Positions 53,639-61,699 of a stretch of 64,000 bases of DNA are shown here, one piece after another. The notes beneath the pieces were generated by a model. That model saw only the letters and a list, made by a program, of their open reading frames with translations. It was not told the DNA's origin and did no database searches. Position 1 is the first letter of the stretch; every line of letters begins with the position of its first letter. The position numbers and the translations under genes are program-made. The stretch comes from Clostridia bacterium (GTDB lineage: Bacteria > Bacillota > Clostridia > Lachnospirales > Anaerotignaceae). The stretch is taken from the NCBI GenBank assembly GCA_910575055.1, contig CAJTDC010000012.1:23213-87212 (forward strand). The letters run 5' to 3'.

Positions 53639-54457
53639 ATGAAAGTACATCAAATTAAAATTGATTTTAATATAACAGAACAGATAAAAAGATATGTTTA
53701 TGTTTATTTGATAGAAAGCAAAAATTTATATCTTATAGACAGCGGTGCGTATTGCGGTAAAAAGATTATTGAAAATTATATAACAAATATTGGCAGGGAT
53801 ATATCTGAAATTAAAGGTATTTTTTTAACTCACGCACATCCTGACCATATTGGTACTGCCGCATACTTTAAGGAAAAAACGGGTTGCAAAATATATTCAA
53901 GCAGCGGCGAAAGAAATTGGATTGAGAATATAGATTTACAATATAAAGAAAGACCTATACCTAATTTTTATAATATCGCAAAATCTGTAAATGTTGATAT
54001 TATTGTTAAAGATAACGATATAATTAAACTTGAAAATGAAATATCAATAACTGTAATTAGTACATCAGGACATTCTTTTGACGAAGTATCATATAAAATT
54101 AACAATGTTATTTTTGTTGGTGACAGTATTCCTATTAAAGGAGATATACCCATTTATGTAAATAAAAATAATAGTATAAACAGTTTAAAACGTTTAATTA
54201 AAATAGATAGCATAGAATATTGTTATCCTGCGTGGGACAAAGCATATACATATCAGCAAATGCTTGAAAAATGCAAAGTTGCATTAGAAATAATAGAAGA
54301 TATTGATTACGTGGTAAAAAATATTATAAAAGAGTTTCGGAATTATGATAAATGTGAAATAATAAAAATAGTGTGTGACATATTAAATTTACCTGCAAAT
54401 AATCCACTTCTTGCCACAACAATACAAAGTCATTTAACTGATTATAGTTTCATATAA
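53639..54457 (+). CDS. Metallo-beta-lactamase-fold hydrolase
   Basis: A 272-aa cytoplasmic MBL-fold enzyme with the metal motif THAHPDH (His65, His67, Asp69, His70), then SGHS near residue 143 and FVGDS near 160. This set is typical of glyoxalase-II-like and general MBL hydrolases, not of class B antibiotic lactamases, and there is no signal peptide. It is the last gene of the TetR-regulated operon, behind GGAGG. Confidence 0.88.
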   Translation: MKVHQIKIDFNITEQIKRYVYVYLIESKNLYLIDSGAYCGKKIIENYITNIGRDISEIKGIFLTHAHPDHIGTAAYFKEKTGCKIYSSSGERNWIENIDLQYKERPIPNFYNIAKSVNVDIIVKDNDIIKLENEISITVISTSGHSFDEVSYKINNVIFVGDSIPIKGDIPIYVNKNNSINSLKRLIKIDSIEYCYPAWDKAYTYQQMLEKCKVALEIIEDIDYVVKNIIKEFRNYDKCEIIKIVCDILNLPANNPLLATTIQSHLTDYSFI

Positions 54458-54484
54458 AAAGTCAAAATACAGTAAAAATAATAC

Positions 54485-54513
54485 TTGACAAATCAATATT
54501 ACAAGTGTAATAT
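54485..54513 (+). promoter_or_regulatory. Promoter of the beta-lactamase operon
   Basis: TTGACA (54485-54490), 17 bp, TAATAT (54508-54513), overlapped by BlaI-type operator 1. Confidence 0.8.
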
Positions 54514-54538
54514 ATAATTGATATTACACTTGTAATAT
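54496..54538. promoter_or_regulatory. Two BlaI-type operators
   Basis: ATATTACA-AG-TGTAATAT (54496-54513) covers the spacer and -10 box; ATATTACA-CT-TGTAATAT (54521-54538) covers the start of transcription. Both contain TACA-N2-TGTA, the core recognised by BlaI/MecI repressors, with perfect 8-bp arms and a 25-bp centre-to-centre distance. Confidence 0.9.
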
Positions 54539-54574
54539 TTTACAAAAAATATTATTTTAGGAGTGATAAATCTT

Positions 54575-55432
54575 ATGAAAAGAATGATTGGATTTTTGTT
54601 AAGTGCTGTTTTGGTTGCAAGTTGTGCGGGATGTCAGAAAATAGAGCAAAGCTCTGTTAAAACATCAAATTCTGTTCAAAAAATTAATGAGAACACGATT
54701 AAGGAAAATAATGTTGACTATTCACAGGAATTTGGTGAAATAAAAGGCTGCTGTGTATTTTATGATGTGTCGATGAATAGTTACAATTTTTATAACAAAG
54801 CAGACTGTGAAACAAGATATTCTCCAAACTCTATTTTTAAGATAATTTCAACCCTCGAAGGTTTAGAATGTGGTGCTGTAACTTCCGAAACATCAACAAT
54901 GGACTATAACGGAAATACATATCCTTTTGAAAGCTGGAATACAAATCTTAACTTAAAAGAGGCTTTTCAAAATTCTTGTGTATGGTATTACAGACAGCTT
55001 ATAGACAAAATAGGTGAAGAAAAAATGAAAAAAGGACTTGAAGAAATAGGCTATGGTAATTGTGATATAAGCGAATGGAATGGTAGCGGACTTGCACCGA
55101 CAGAAGATACTAATGGGTTTTGGCTTGGCTCGTCGCTTGAAATTTCTCCATTAGAAGCGGTAAATGTAACAAGTAAAATTTTTGAGGGCAAAAGTAAATA
55201 CAGTAACAAAAATATTGATATACTTAAAAATATTATGGAAAGTGATGTTAAAGGTATTTACGGAAAAACGGGTACAGGCATAGATAACAGTGCTTGGTAT
55301 GCGGGTTTTTATGAAAAAGAAAACAACAAAATTTATTTTGCGTTACATTTACAGAATGAGGATGGAACAAAAATAGCTGGGGCAGACGCAAAAAAAATCG
55401 CTGTGTCTATTATACAAAAATACTATATGTAA
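54575..55432 (+). CDS. Class D beta-lactamase, probable lipoprotein
   Basis: A 285-aa secreted serine beta-lactamase. All class D elements are present: S86-I-F-K89 (nucleophile and the lysine usually carboxylated), S134-C-V136, Y160-G-N162, Trp168 as omega-loop tryptophan, K231-T-G233, and the segment FWLGSSLEISPLEAV. The signal peptide ends VASC, so Cys17 is likely lipidated and the enzyme tethered outside the membrane. The start at 54575 is preferred to GTG 54563, which overlaps the ribosome binding site. It heads an operon with blaI and blaR1. Related enzymes occur in clostridia and bacilli; the spectrum cannot be predicted. Confidence 0.9.
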   Translation: MKRMIGFLLSAVLVASCAGCQKIEQSSVKTSNSVQKINENTIKENNVDYSQEFGEIKGCCVFYDVSMNSYNFYNKADCETRYSPNSIFKIISTLEGLECGAVTSETSTMDYNGNTYPFESWNTNLNLKEAFQNSCVWYYRQLIDKIGEEKMKKGLEEIGYGNCDISEWNGSGLAPTEDTNGFWLGSSLEISPLEAVNVTSKIFEGKSKYSNKNIDILKNIMESDVKGIYGKTGTGIDNSAWYAGFYEKENNKIYFALHLQNEDGTKIAGADAKKIAVSIIQKYYM

Positions 55433-55443
55433 GGAGAATTATT

Positions 55444-55812
55444 ATGAATAATTTACCTCAGATTTCAGAAGCTGAATATGAAATAATGCGTATTATTTGG
55501 GACAAATATCCTATAAATACCAATGAAATAACAAAAACGGTTTTAAAATCAAGCAATTGGAATGAAAGAACTATACACACACTTATATCAAGGCTTCATA
55601 AAAAAGGTATAATTTCTCACGAACAAAAAGGTAAACTTTATTATTATACACCTATTGTGAAAAAAGAAGATTATATCAAAGCCGAAAGTAAGTCATTTCT
55701 CAAAAAGTTTTATGATGGGACAGTAAAAAGTATGGTAATGAACCTTATTGATAATGATATGATTACAGATGATGAGTTAACTGAATTAAGAAATATGCTG
55801 AATAAAAGGTGA
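55444..55812 (+). CDS. blaI: BlaI/MecI-type repressor
   Basis: A 122-aa winged-helix repressor (AEYEIMRIIWDKYPINTNEITKT; NWNERTIHTLISRLHKKGIISHE) with a C-terminal dimerisation helix (FLKKFYDGTVKSMV) that also contains the usual cleavage region. It represses the operators at 54496-54538. 11 bp after the lactamase and 6 bp before blaR1. Confidence 0.95.
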   Translation: MNNLPQISEAEYEIMRIIWDKYPINTNEITKTVLKSSNWNERTIHTLISRLHKKGIISHEQKGKLYYYTPIVKKEDYIKAESKSFLKKFYDGTVKSMVMNLIDNDMITDDELTELRNMLNKR

Positions 55813-55818
55813 TAAGCT

Positions 55819-57474
55819 GTGAATATATACAATTTTTTAATGTGTAATATAATTCTTTCTCTATCAGGAATTATATTGATAAGTTTTAAGAGGCTATGTA
55901 GCAAGGCTATTTCAGTTAAATGTAATTATTATATAGGATTTTTACTTATTTTTATACTTATTATACCTATACTGCCTAAAATTGATATATTACATACCAT
56001 AATAAGCTACAGTAATATAGAAAGTGTAACAAAAAATGTAAACTTTCTTAATGCTGATAATTTTGAAATCAACGATAAAGAATTTTATGTTTCTGTAAAT
56101 AAAAATTATATCATTTCTTTTATAATTATCAGTGTTGTGCTGTTGAAAATTTTGATATTAAAAATATCGGAAATAAGTCTTCGTAAATACAGAGAGAGCA
56201 GAATATGCTGTGAGGAATTTAATAAATATTGTGATATTTTGAAAGTTAATGCACAATTATATAAAAGCAAAAGTATAAATTCTCCCATATCTTTCGGAAT
56301 AATAAAAAAATATGTTATTATACCCGACAGAAAACTAAATAAAAGAGAACTTGAAATTGTTGTATTACACGAATTAACACACCATAAACACAATGATGTA
56401 CTTATAAATTATATTTTATGTTTTTTAAACGCGGTATACTGGTTTAATCCTTTTGTTTATATAATAATTAAAGACATAAGACTCGGAATGGAAATATACT
56501 GTGATTATTCAGTCATACAGCAAACACAAAATAATATAGAATATGGAAATATAATACTTGATTTTATTTCTGATAACAACAAATATGGAATTGCTAATTG
56601 TATAAAAGGAAATTGTAAACAATTAAAAAGAAGAATAAATAAAATAATTCAATATGACACTGAATATTCAAAAAAAGCGTCAAAAGCTATTATAGCATTT
56701 TTTACTTGTATAATTTTTTTATTCTCTGTATGTATAAATTCGTTTGGGTATGTTTTTGAATATAATCATATAAATATATCTGCGACGGAGGTGAATTTAG
56801 AAAAATTTTTTAATGGCAGTGAAGGCACATTTGTATTATATAATCAAAATAATGATGAATATATAATTTATAATAAAGACTTGGCATACAAAAGAGTCTC
56901 TCCGAATTCTACATTTAAAATACCATTAGCGTTAAAAGGATTAGAAGAAAACATTATAACTGTAAGTGAAAATGAGATGTTTTGGAATGGTGTTGACAAT
57001 CAATTTTCTGAATGGAATAAAAATCAAAATTTAAACTCCGCTATGAAATATAGTGTAAATTGGTATTTTCAAGAAATTGACAAAAAGCTTAATAAATCTG
57101 AAATAGTAAACTATTTAAAATATATTGATTATGGAAATAAAAATGTTTACAGTAATAAGAATTATTGGCTTGAAGATTCTCTTGAAATTTCTCCTGTTGA
57201 GCAAGTGATATTTTTAAAAAGACTTATAAATAACGATTATAATTTTAAACAAGAAAATATAAGTTCGGTTATGAAATCTATCAAGTTAGATAATGGCTTA
57301 TATGGAAAAACAGGAACGGGAATGATTAACGGAAAAGTAAACATAGGTTGGTTTATTGGTATAATTGAAAGAAATAACAATAAGTATATATTCGCAGCAA
57401 GAGTCAAAGATGCTGATGGTTTGGTAACAAAAAATATAACAATAAACATATTAAAATCCGATGTTATTGATTAA
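55819..57474 (+). CDS. blaR1: BlaR1-type beta-lactam sensor and antirepressor
   Basis: A 551-aa membrane protein. Order: TM segments in the first 115 residues, M56 metallopeptidase domain with zinc motif H184-E-L-T-H188 and a third-ligand segment MEIYCD (Glu225), a TM near 290-310, then an outside penicillin-binding domain of class D fold: S364-T-F-K367, S412-V-N414, YGN (438-440), K497-T-G499. Asn414 stands where the enzyme has Val136; in known BlaR1 sensors an Asn here keeps the protein acylated. Drug binding outside should switch on the inside protease and remove BlaI. GTG start after AAGGTGATAAGCT. Confidence 0.94.
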   Translation: MNIYNFLMCNIILSLSGIILISFKRLCSKAISVKCNYYIGFLLIFILIIPILPKIDILHTIISYSNIESVTKNVNFLNADNFEINDKEFYVSVNKNYIISFIIISVVLLKILILKISEISLRKYRESRICCEEFNKYCDILKVNAQLYKSKSINSPISFGIIKKYVIIPDRKLNKRELEIVVLHELTHHKHNDVLINYILCFLNAVYWFNPFVYIIIKDIRLGMEIYCDYSVIQQTQNNIEYGNIILDFISDNNKYGIANCIKGNCKQLKRRINKIIQYDTEYSKKASKAIIAFFTCIIFLFSVCINSFGYVFEYNHINISATEVNLEKFFNGSEGTFVLYNQNNDEYIIYNKDLAYKRVSPNSTFKIPLALKGLEENIITVSENEMFWNGVDNQFSEWNKNQNLNSAMKYSVNWYFQEIDKKLNKSEIVNYLKYIDYGNKNVYSNKNYWLEDSLEISPVEQVIFLKRLINNDYNFKQENISSVMKSIKLDNGLYGKTGTGMINGKVNIGWFIGIIERNNNKYIFAARVKDADGLVTKNITINILKSDVID

Positions 57475-57700
57475 TAAGATTTATACAACTGAATTTTCAA
57501 ATATTAACATAAATTTTATTATACCATTTTATATAAATCTGCATAAAGGAATTTTTCTATTTTTGATAATAGCTTTTTTATCTTTAAGCAATTATATAAT
57601 CGGCTAATATCCTATGTTTTATGATATGTCAATGGACAACCCTATCGCAAAATCTAATATTGTACTTAAAAAACTTCCCTCCTTTCTTAATTTTTCTCAC
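57475..57700. other. AT-rich intergenic stretch after blaR1
   Basis: About 225 bp without a recognisable gene, strong hairpin or promoter; it ends at the IS200/IS605 remnant. Confidence 0.5.
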
Positions 57701-57974
57701 TAGTCAAGACCACCGGCTTAGCCGGTGGCTTGCATTTACCCTATAAGGGTCTTTTACCTGCCACGCCTGTAGGCGTCTGAAGTTCCGCCAAGTGCACTTC
57801 TTTCTCTAGCTTGCCACTTAAGCGGCTTTCTTACCTGTTCTTTTTTACTGGATTACCCGTAAACGGGTCTATGTATTCTTTTAGACTAATCTGGTCTGCT
57901 ATGTAATCTTCATGCAGTTGATTATTTATATATTCTCGTATTTTTTGTGTATTTTTTCCTACTGTGTTTACATA
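57701..57974 (-). mobile_element. IS200/IS605-family remnant (tnpA 3' end and right end)
   Basis: 57831-57974 encodes the last 47 residues of a Y1 transposase (YVNTVGKNTQKIREYI ... DPFTGNPVKKNR, stop). The segment downstream contains short hairpins and the end hairpin CCACCGGC-TTA-GCCGGTGG (57710-57728) flanked by CAAG / CTTG, as at IS605-type ends. The transposase frame breaks at 57975, where a stop precedes it and unrelated sequence begins. No tnpB and no left end were found, so it cannot move itself. Confidence 0.85.
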
Positions 57975-58027
57975 TGGGCGTTATATATTAGGAAAACAAG
58001 CAAACGGAATTGTTTTAGGTTAGGGGG

Positions 58028-59725
58028 TCAGCCTGCGGCCCCCGTAACCATAGGGGAATTGAGTTCGATATATTCTGCTATACGACGGAACTCGTCAGCG
58101 TATTTGAATTTCACGCTGATATTGCCGCCCTCGTAAACCTTAATGTGGTCGATCAGCTCGCCTAAAATTTCCCGTGTCAGCTTATCAATGTTCCGGTATT
58201 TGAGAAATGCGGTAAGGCATGGGCTTTCCGCATCCACACCATTTTCCAGTTGCTCCTGCTCCGCCGTCAGCGTTTGCATAATGCGTGTGAGGACCTCAAA
58301 CTGCTGTTCATAGTCCTCGCTCATGTGCCGGTAATCGTTGCGGGTAATTTCCCCGTCTTTCCAGTCTTGATAAAGGGCCTGCTTGTATCGCATGATTTTA
58401 ACAAGCTCTTTTTCTTTTGCGGCAATGGTATCTTCCAGCCGCTTTGACTTGCTCTTTTTCAGAGGTGCGGAGTTGATACGGGCAACAAGTTCGGAATAGG
58501 TAATTGCCAGATGCACCTGTTGTTGGATCGCAAACAGTACCCCGGCCTCAAGACGGTCACTTTTAATTGAGTGCATGGTGCAAGCCTTTTTTGACAGGCT
58601 TTTATAAGTCCCGCATTGATAATATACATAAATCCCTTTGGATGCGATCCGGGACATCGCCCGGCCACAATCGGCACATTTCAGAAAACCACTGAACAGG
58701 TAAAGCTGTTTCGCTTTTGGAGCGGTGCGGGTATCCCGTTTGAGCAGGCTCTGCACCTTTGCAAAGATTTCCCGGTCTATGATGGCCTCGTGGGTATTCT
58801 CCACGATAAACCATTCTTCCTCCGGCACTTTTTCTTGAATGTGGATTTTATAGCTTTTCACCCGCTGGCGGCCTTGTACCATATCCCCCACATAAACACG
58901 GTTTTTTAAGATCGTGTCTATGGTGATCGTGCTCCACATAGGATTGCCCTGGGCGTTGGGGGCGTTGTACTTGAGCCCTTGCTGTTGCTTATAGGCTGTG
59001 GGACAAAGTGTCCCGTGGTCGTTCAAGTAATAGGTGATCCCCCGCTTGTTCATGCCGGACAGGAACAAAGCAAAAATGCTTTTTACCACTTCAGCGGCCT
59101 CGGGATCAACCAACAAGGCGTGTTTGTCATTCGGGTCTTTCACATAGCCATAGGGGGCATACGAGCCGATAAACTCACCGTTGCGGCGTTTCATATCAAA
59201 TACCTGCCGGATTTTCTTTGAGGTCTGGTAGCAGTATTGATCGTTCATTACATTCGTGATCGGCACGATAATGTTTGATACGCTGTCCGGGTTGCGGTAA
59301 CTGTCCACCCCCTCCGCCAAGCTGATAAACCGTACATTCAGCCGGACAAAAAGATTTTCAATCAAGTTCCCGGCATCGGTATAGTTACGGGAGAGGCGGG
59401 ACAGGTCTTTGACAATTACGCAGTTGATCCTGCCGCTATACACATCGGCCAGGAGCCGCTGGAAATCCTCACGGTCAGTATCCGTCCCGGTTTTGCCGTC
59501 ATCCACATATACATCCTGTTCGGTTCCGTCATGGAACTCGTCCAGATGGGTCTGGTGGTATTGTTCCAAAAGCCGCCGCTGGTTGATAACGCTGTTGCTT
59601 TCGTCCCGGCCACGGAGTAAATCTTCTTTGGAGAGCCGGATATATTTACCCAGCCTCCAGCGCATCATATTGTATGAAGTAGGGGTGCTGGCGCTTATTG
59701 TCCCCCGGTTTGCTGTTCTTGCCAT
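58028..59725 (-). CDS. Large serine recombinase (TnpX/integrase type)
   Basis: A 565-aa site-specific recombinase. The N-terminal resolvase domain has the active-site segment YIRLSKED (catalytic Ser near residue 32) and IVKDLSRLSRNY; the Recombinase domain follows (GYVKDPNDKHALLVDPEAA...), then a zinc ribbon (CADCGRAM ... CGTYKSLSKKAC) and a coiled coil rich in Lys/Glu. It integrates and excises mobile elements with a 2-bp core. Starts behind AAGGAGGAC. Confidence 0.95.
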   Translation of the reverse strand: MARTANRGTISASTPTSYNMMRWRLGKYIRLSKEDLLRGRDESNSVINQRRLLEQYHQTHLDEFHDGTEQDVYVDDGKTGTDTDREDFQRLLADVYSGRINCVIVKDLSRLSRNYTDAGNLIENLFVRLNVRFISLAEGVDSYRNPDSVSNIIVPITNVMNDQYCYQTSKKIRQVFDMKRRNGEFIGSYAPYGYVKDPNDKHALLVDPEAAEVVKSIFALFLSGMNKRGITYYLNDHGTLCPTAYKQQQGLKYNAPNAQGNPMWSTITIDTILKNRVYVGDMVQGRQRVKSYKIHIQEKVPEEEWFIVENTHEAIIDREIFAKVQSLLKRDTRTAPKAKQLYLFSGFLKCADCGRAMSRIASKGIYVYYQCGTYKSLSKKACTMHSIKSDRLEAGVLFAIQQQVHLAITYSELVARINSAPLKKSKSKRLEDTIAAKEKELVKIMRYKQALYQDWKDGEITRNDYRHMSEDYEQQFEVLTRIMQTLTAEQEQLENGVDAESPCLTAFLKYRNIDKLTREILGELIDHIKVYEGGNISVKFKYADEFRRIAEYIELNSPMVTGAAG

Positions 59726-59798
59726 TTGTCCTCCTTCCCTATCACATTACATCTATATTATACCTCTGCTGGGGAGGGACAACAAGGATGCCTTTGTA

Positions 59799-59819
59799 CG
59801 GGACACTTTGTCTCGAAGT
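59799..59819. repeat. 21-bp hairpin repeat, copy 1
   Basis: CGGGACACTTTGTCTCGAAG plus T: 7-bp stem CGGGACA / TGTCTCG (one G-T pair), loop CTT. Located between the recombinase and the DUF6870 gene. Confidence 0.85.
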
Positions 59820-59841
59820 TGCAGAGGGGCCACAACCGAAG

Positions 59842-60108
59842 TTACAGCCCGCTTTTTTGCCGGAGAAAAAATGTGGTGAGCAGTTCCTGGAGGGAGGGCC
59901 CCTCGTCCGCAAACTCCAGCTTAATCACCATATCGCCCAAACGGAAACAATACGGATTTTTGAAATGCTCCAACATACGCTGGGCCCGGGTTTCCTTGGG
60001 GAGCATCGGATCGAAAGTAAAACCGCTTGCGTCTGCAAGGGTTTCCTTATCTACTGCGCCGATGTCAACGCTTTTCATTTGTTCAATTTCCTGTGCAGTT
60101 AATCTCAC
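59842..60108 (-). CDS. DUF6870 family protein
   Basis: An 88-aa protein with LTAQEIEQMKSVDIGAVD near the start and NPYCFRLGDMVIKLEF in the middle, the pattern of DUF6870, found almost only in integrative elements of gut Firmicutes. Function unknown. GTG start behind AAGGAGG, 116 bp before the recombinase gene in transcription order. Confidence 0.8.
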   Translation of the reverse strand: MRLTAQEIEQMKSVDIGAVDKETLADASGFTFDPMLPKETRAQRMLEHFKNPYCFRLGDMVIKLEFADEGPSLQELLTTFFLRQKSGL

Positions 60109-60166
60109 GGTAAAACCTCCTTATCCAAAACAGAGTTAAAACGCCTCCCGCTCACAGTGGGGAAAC

Positions 60167-60204
60167 GCAAGAGGACGGTACCAGCAACGGTGCCGCCCTC
60201 TTGC
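60167..60204. repeat. Long GC-rich hairpin between two element genes
   Basis: Arms GCAAGAGGACGGTACC and GGTGCCGCCCTCTTGC (one mismatch, one G-T), 6-nt loop. It has no T run, so it is more likely an mRNA processing or stability element than a terminator. Confidence 0.65.
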
Positions 60205-60216
60205 CTCACTCCATCT

Positions 60217-60237
60217 CGGGACATTTTGTCTCGAAGT
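60217..60237. repeat. 21-bp hairpin repeat, copy 2
   Basis: Same as copy 1 except one loop base (CGGGACATTTTGTCTCGAAG plus T). It abuts the stop codon of the 67-aa gene. Confidence 0.85.
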
Positions 60238-60440
60238 CAATAGGGGCTTTTCTGATAATGGGCCTCGGCCTCATCCAAAGATACAAAATCGAACAGCTCA
60301 TAGAGCTCGGCCATGATACGGCGGATGTCCTGGTCGGCAAAGCCGCAGTTTTCCATCGCCATAATTACATAGCCACGGCAAGTGCCGTTGCTCCACGGTT
60401 CAGATAACAGGGCCGCCAATTCTGCGGGATCGTAACTCAT
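60237..60440 (-). CDS. Small acidic element protein, 67 aa
   Basis: Begins MSYDPAELAALLSEPW behind GCGAGGT. It is helical and acidic (DIRRIMAELYELFDFVSLDEAE). Genes of this size beside DUF6870 are common in clostridial integrative elements, but I know no function or family name. Confidence 0.7.
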   Translation of the reverse strand: MSYDPAELAALLSEPWSNGTCRGYVIMAMENCGFADQDIRRIMAELYELFDFVSLDEAEAHYQKSPY

Positions 60441-60785
60441 AGACTGTACCTCGCTTTCCTAAAATTGAGGGAACGCCGCCCTCATTTTCTTGACCTGTCC
60501 AAAGACAACTTTATTCGGGGCGGCGCTCCCACGCAGGCAAGAGGGCGGCCCGGAGGGACAGGCGGCCAGCCTGTCCAGCGACGGATCGTGGCCCTGGGTT
60601 AGCCCGTCCTATTTGCGGCGCTGGTGTTGTTCGCTCGTTCCTCCGTGGAGGAAGTCACAGCGCACCCGCCGCCCAGCTCCCCGTATGTTGCTCGGGGCCG
60701 CTCCTGTTGTTCTGCGGAGAAAGAAAACCTCCTCTCATAAACCGAGACATTTTTTCACCATTTCCAAGTGGGCAAAATGAAAAAA
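60441..60785. other. GC-rich non-coding stretch of the mobile segment
   Basis: 345 bp, very GC-rich, between the sigma-like gene and the 67-aa gene. A minus-strand mini-ORF (MSRFMRGGF..., 31 codons) and a plus-strand ORF cross it, but neither shows family features. Short inverted repeats such as ACAGGC / GCCTGT occur. Probably untranslated or decayed sequence. Confidence 0.45.
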
Positions 60786-61196
60786 TCAAAATATTTTTTT
60801 CATGCGCTCAAGGCCCCGTTTGATGGACTGCCGAACAGACTCCTCATGTACGCCCTCGGCCTCGGCAATTTCCTTGACGCTCTTTCCAAGAATGATGTGG
60901 GCGTCGATCCTCCGGCCCTGGATCTCCGGCAGAGAATTGAGGGCGTTCCACAGACGGCAGAACAGCTCCATCCGCTCCAAGAGCTCCTGGGGCGTGGGCT
61001 CGTGCAGGCAGGCAGAATATTCAATCCCGTCCTCACAATCCAGAGAATACTGCGCCTTGTGCCGGGAGAGCCGCCGCTGGTAGGCCATCTCATACCGGGC
61101 ATCGGCCAGAAAGACAGCCGCCACCTCGTCGGAAACCTCGATAAACTGATCCTGTGTGTGCCAATAATAAAAATCTTTCAGATTGATTGTAGTCAT
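60786..61196 (-). CDS. Sigma-70-like protein of the integrative element
   Basis: A 136-aa protein from the ATG at 61196 (MTTINLKDFYYWH, GGAGG upstream). The N-terminal part is acidic; the C-terminal part is a sigma region-4-like HTH (RRIDAHIILGKSVKEIAEAEGVHEESVRQSIKRGLE). It lacks region 2, so it is not a full sigma factor. Such proteins are frequent in Tn1549-like elements and probably regulate element genes. Confidence 0.85.
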   Translation of the reverse strand: MTTINLKDFYYWHTQDQFIEVSDEVAAVFLADARYEMAYQRRLSRHKAQYSLDCEDGIEYSACLHEPTPQELLERMELFCRLWNALNSLPEIQGRRIDAHIILGKSVKEIAEAEGVHEESVRQSIKRGLERMKKIF

Positions 61197-61283
61197 AATA
61201 AACCTCCGTTTCGGTGTTTGGGTGAACGAGTGACCGAAACGGGGCTGGCGGGGAGCGGCACCCGGGGGAGCCGCCCCGCACCT

Positions 61284-61304
61284 CGGGACACTTTGTCTCG
61301 AAGT
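61284..61304. repeat. 21-bp hairpin repeat, copy 3
   Basis: Identical to copy 1, about 90 bp upstream of the sigma-like gene. Confidence 0.85.
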
Positions 61305-61431
61305 GCAAAAAAGCGCCTGGGCGACATAAGGCCGCACAGACGCACGAAGTTATATATTCATTTATGTACTGGTATATTTCATATTCATAGCCGTACTGAT
61401 CCCATTTAGGTGGTGGGCTTTTTTTAACAGG

Positions 61432-61503
61432 TTAGGGAGCCGAACAGTAAATAAGGACATAGCGATACCTCCCGGATACCGCCATGTCCTTAAAAATGGG
61501 CAA
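61432..61503 (-). CDS. 23-codon leader-like ORF overlapping a hairpin
   Basis: GGAGGG lies 10 nt before a TTG start. The peptide begins LPIFKDMAVSGRYRYV and ends CSAP. The ORF covers an inverted repeat (61452-61492) with perfect 9-bp ends, the layout of a translational attenuator. I suspect it once preceded a regulated gene such as a resistance gene, but none follows now, only the sigma-like gene 235 bp downstream. Confidence 0.5.
   Translation of the reverse strand: MPIFKDMAVSGRYRYVLIYCSAP
61452..61492 (-). promoter_or_regulatory. Attenuator-like hairpin inside the leader ORF
   Basis: TAAGGACAT (61452-61460) and ATGTCCTTA (61484-61492) pair perfectly; inner GCG / CGC extends the stem. The loop contains two direct GATACC repeats. 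Confidence 0.55.
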
Positions 61504-61542
61504 CTTTAATACACCCTCCGTATTCTCATTTTTCAAAAGAAA

Positions 61543-61578
61543 ACGGCGGCTTGAAATTTGCTATTTCAAAACCGCCGT
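61543..61578 (-). terminator. Terminator after the second BlaI/M56 operon
   Basis: Stem ACGGCGG + TTGAAAT / ATTTCAA + CCGCCGT with a small bulge and TTTTCTTTTG behind it on the minus strand. A second weaker hairpin AACGG / CCGTT lies at about 61626-61657. Confidence 0.75.
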
Positions 61579-61699
61579 AAGGCTACTGTATTTTGTTTTG
61601 GCGCATGAGTATTCAGCCGCCACAACAACGGTTTTTTTATATGCCGTTATTGCAGAGAATATTTACTCAATTATTAGTTTTGCCTAATGTAAACTACAA

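Larger units (their letters stand above)
57975..61520. mobile_element. GC-rich serine-recombinase mobile segment
   Basis: The base composition rises sharply after about 58,020 and falls again near 61,500. All genes are on the minus strand: sigma-like protein, 67-aa protein, DUF6870 protein, serine recombinase, the set typical of the ends of clostridial integrative elements. It abuts the cut transposase on the left. There are no conjugation genes, so it is a small integrating element or a deletion remnant. Exact ends are not determined. Confidence 0.7.

Noticed and set aside
53639..54457. Class B metallo-beta-lactamase next to the class D enzyme
   Set aside because: No signal peptide, and the motif set is that of general MBL-fold hydrolases; it belongs to the TetR operon.
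60490..60780. Plus-strand ORF of 96 aa in the GC-rich segment
   Set aside because: High GC creates chance open frames; Arg/Pro-rich with no family features and opposite to all element genes.
60768..61409. Plus-strand ORF of 213 aa
   Set aside because: Antisense to the sigma-like gene, which has a good ribosome binding site and a recognisable HTH.
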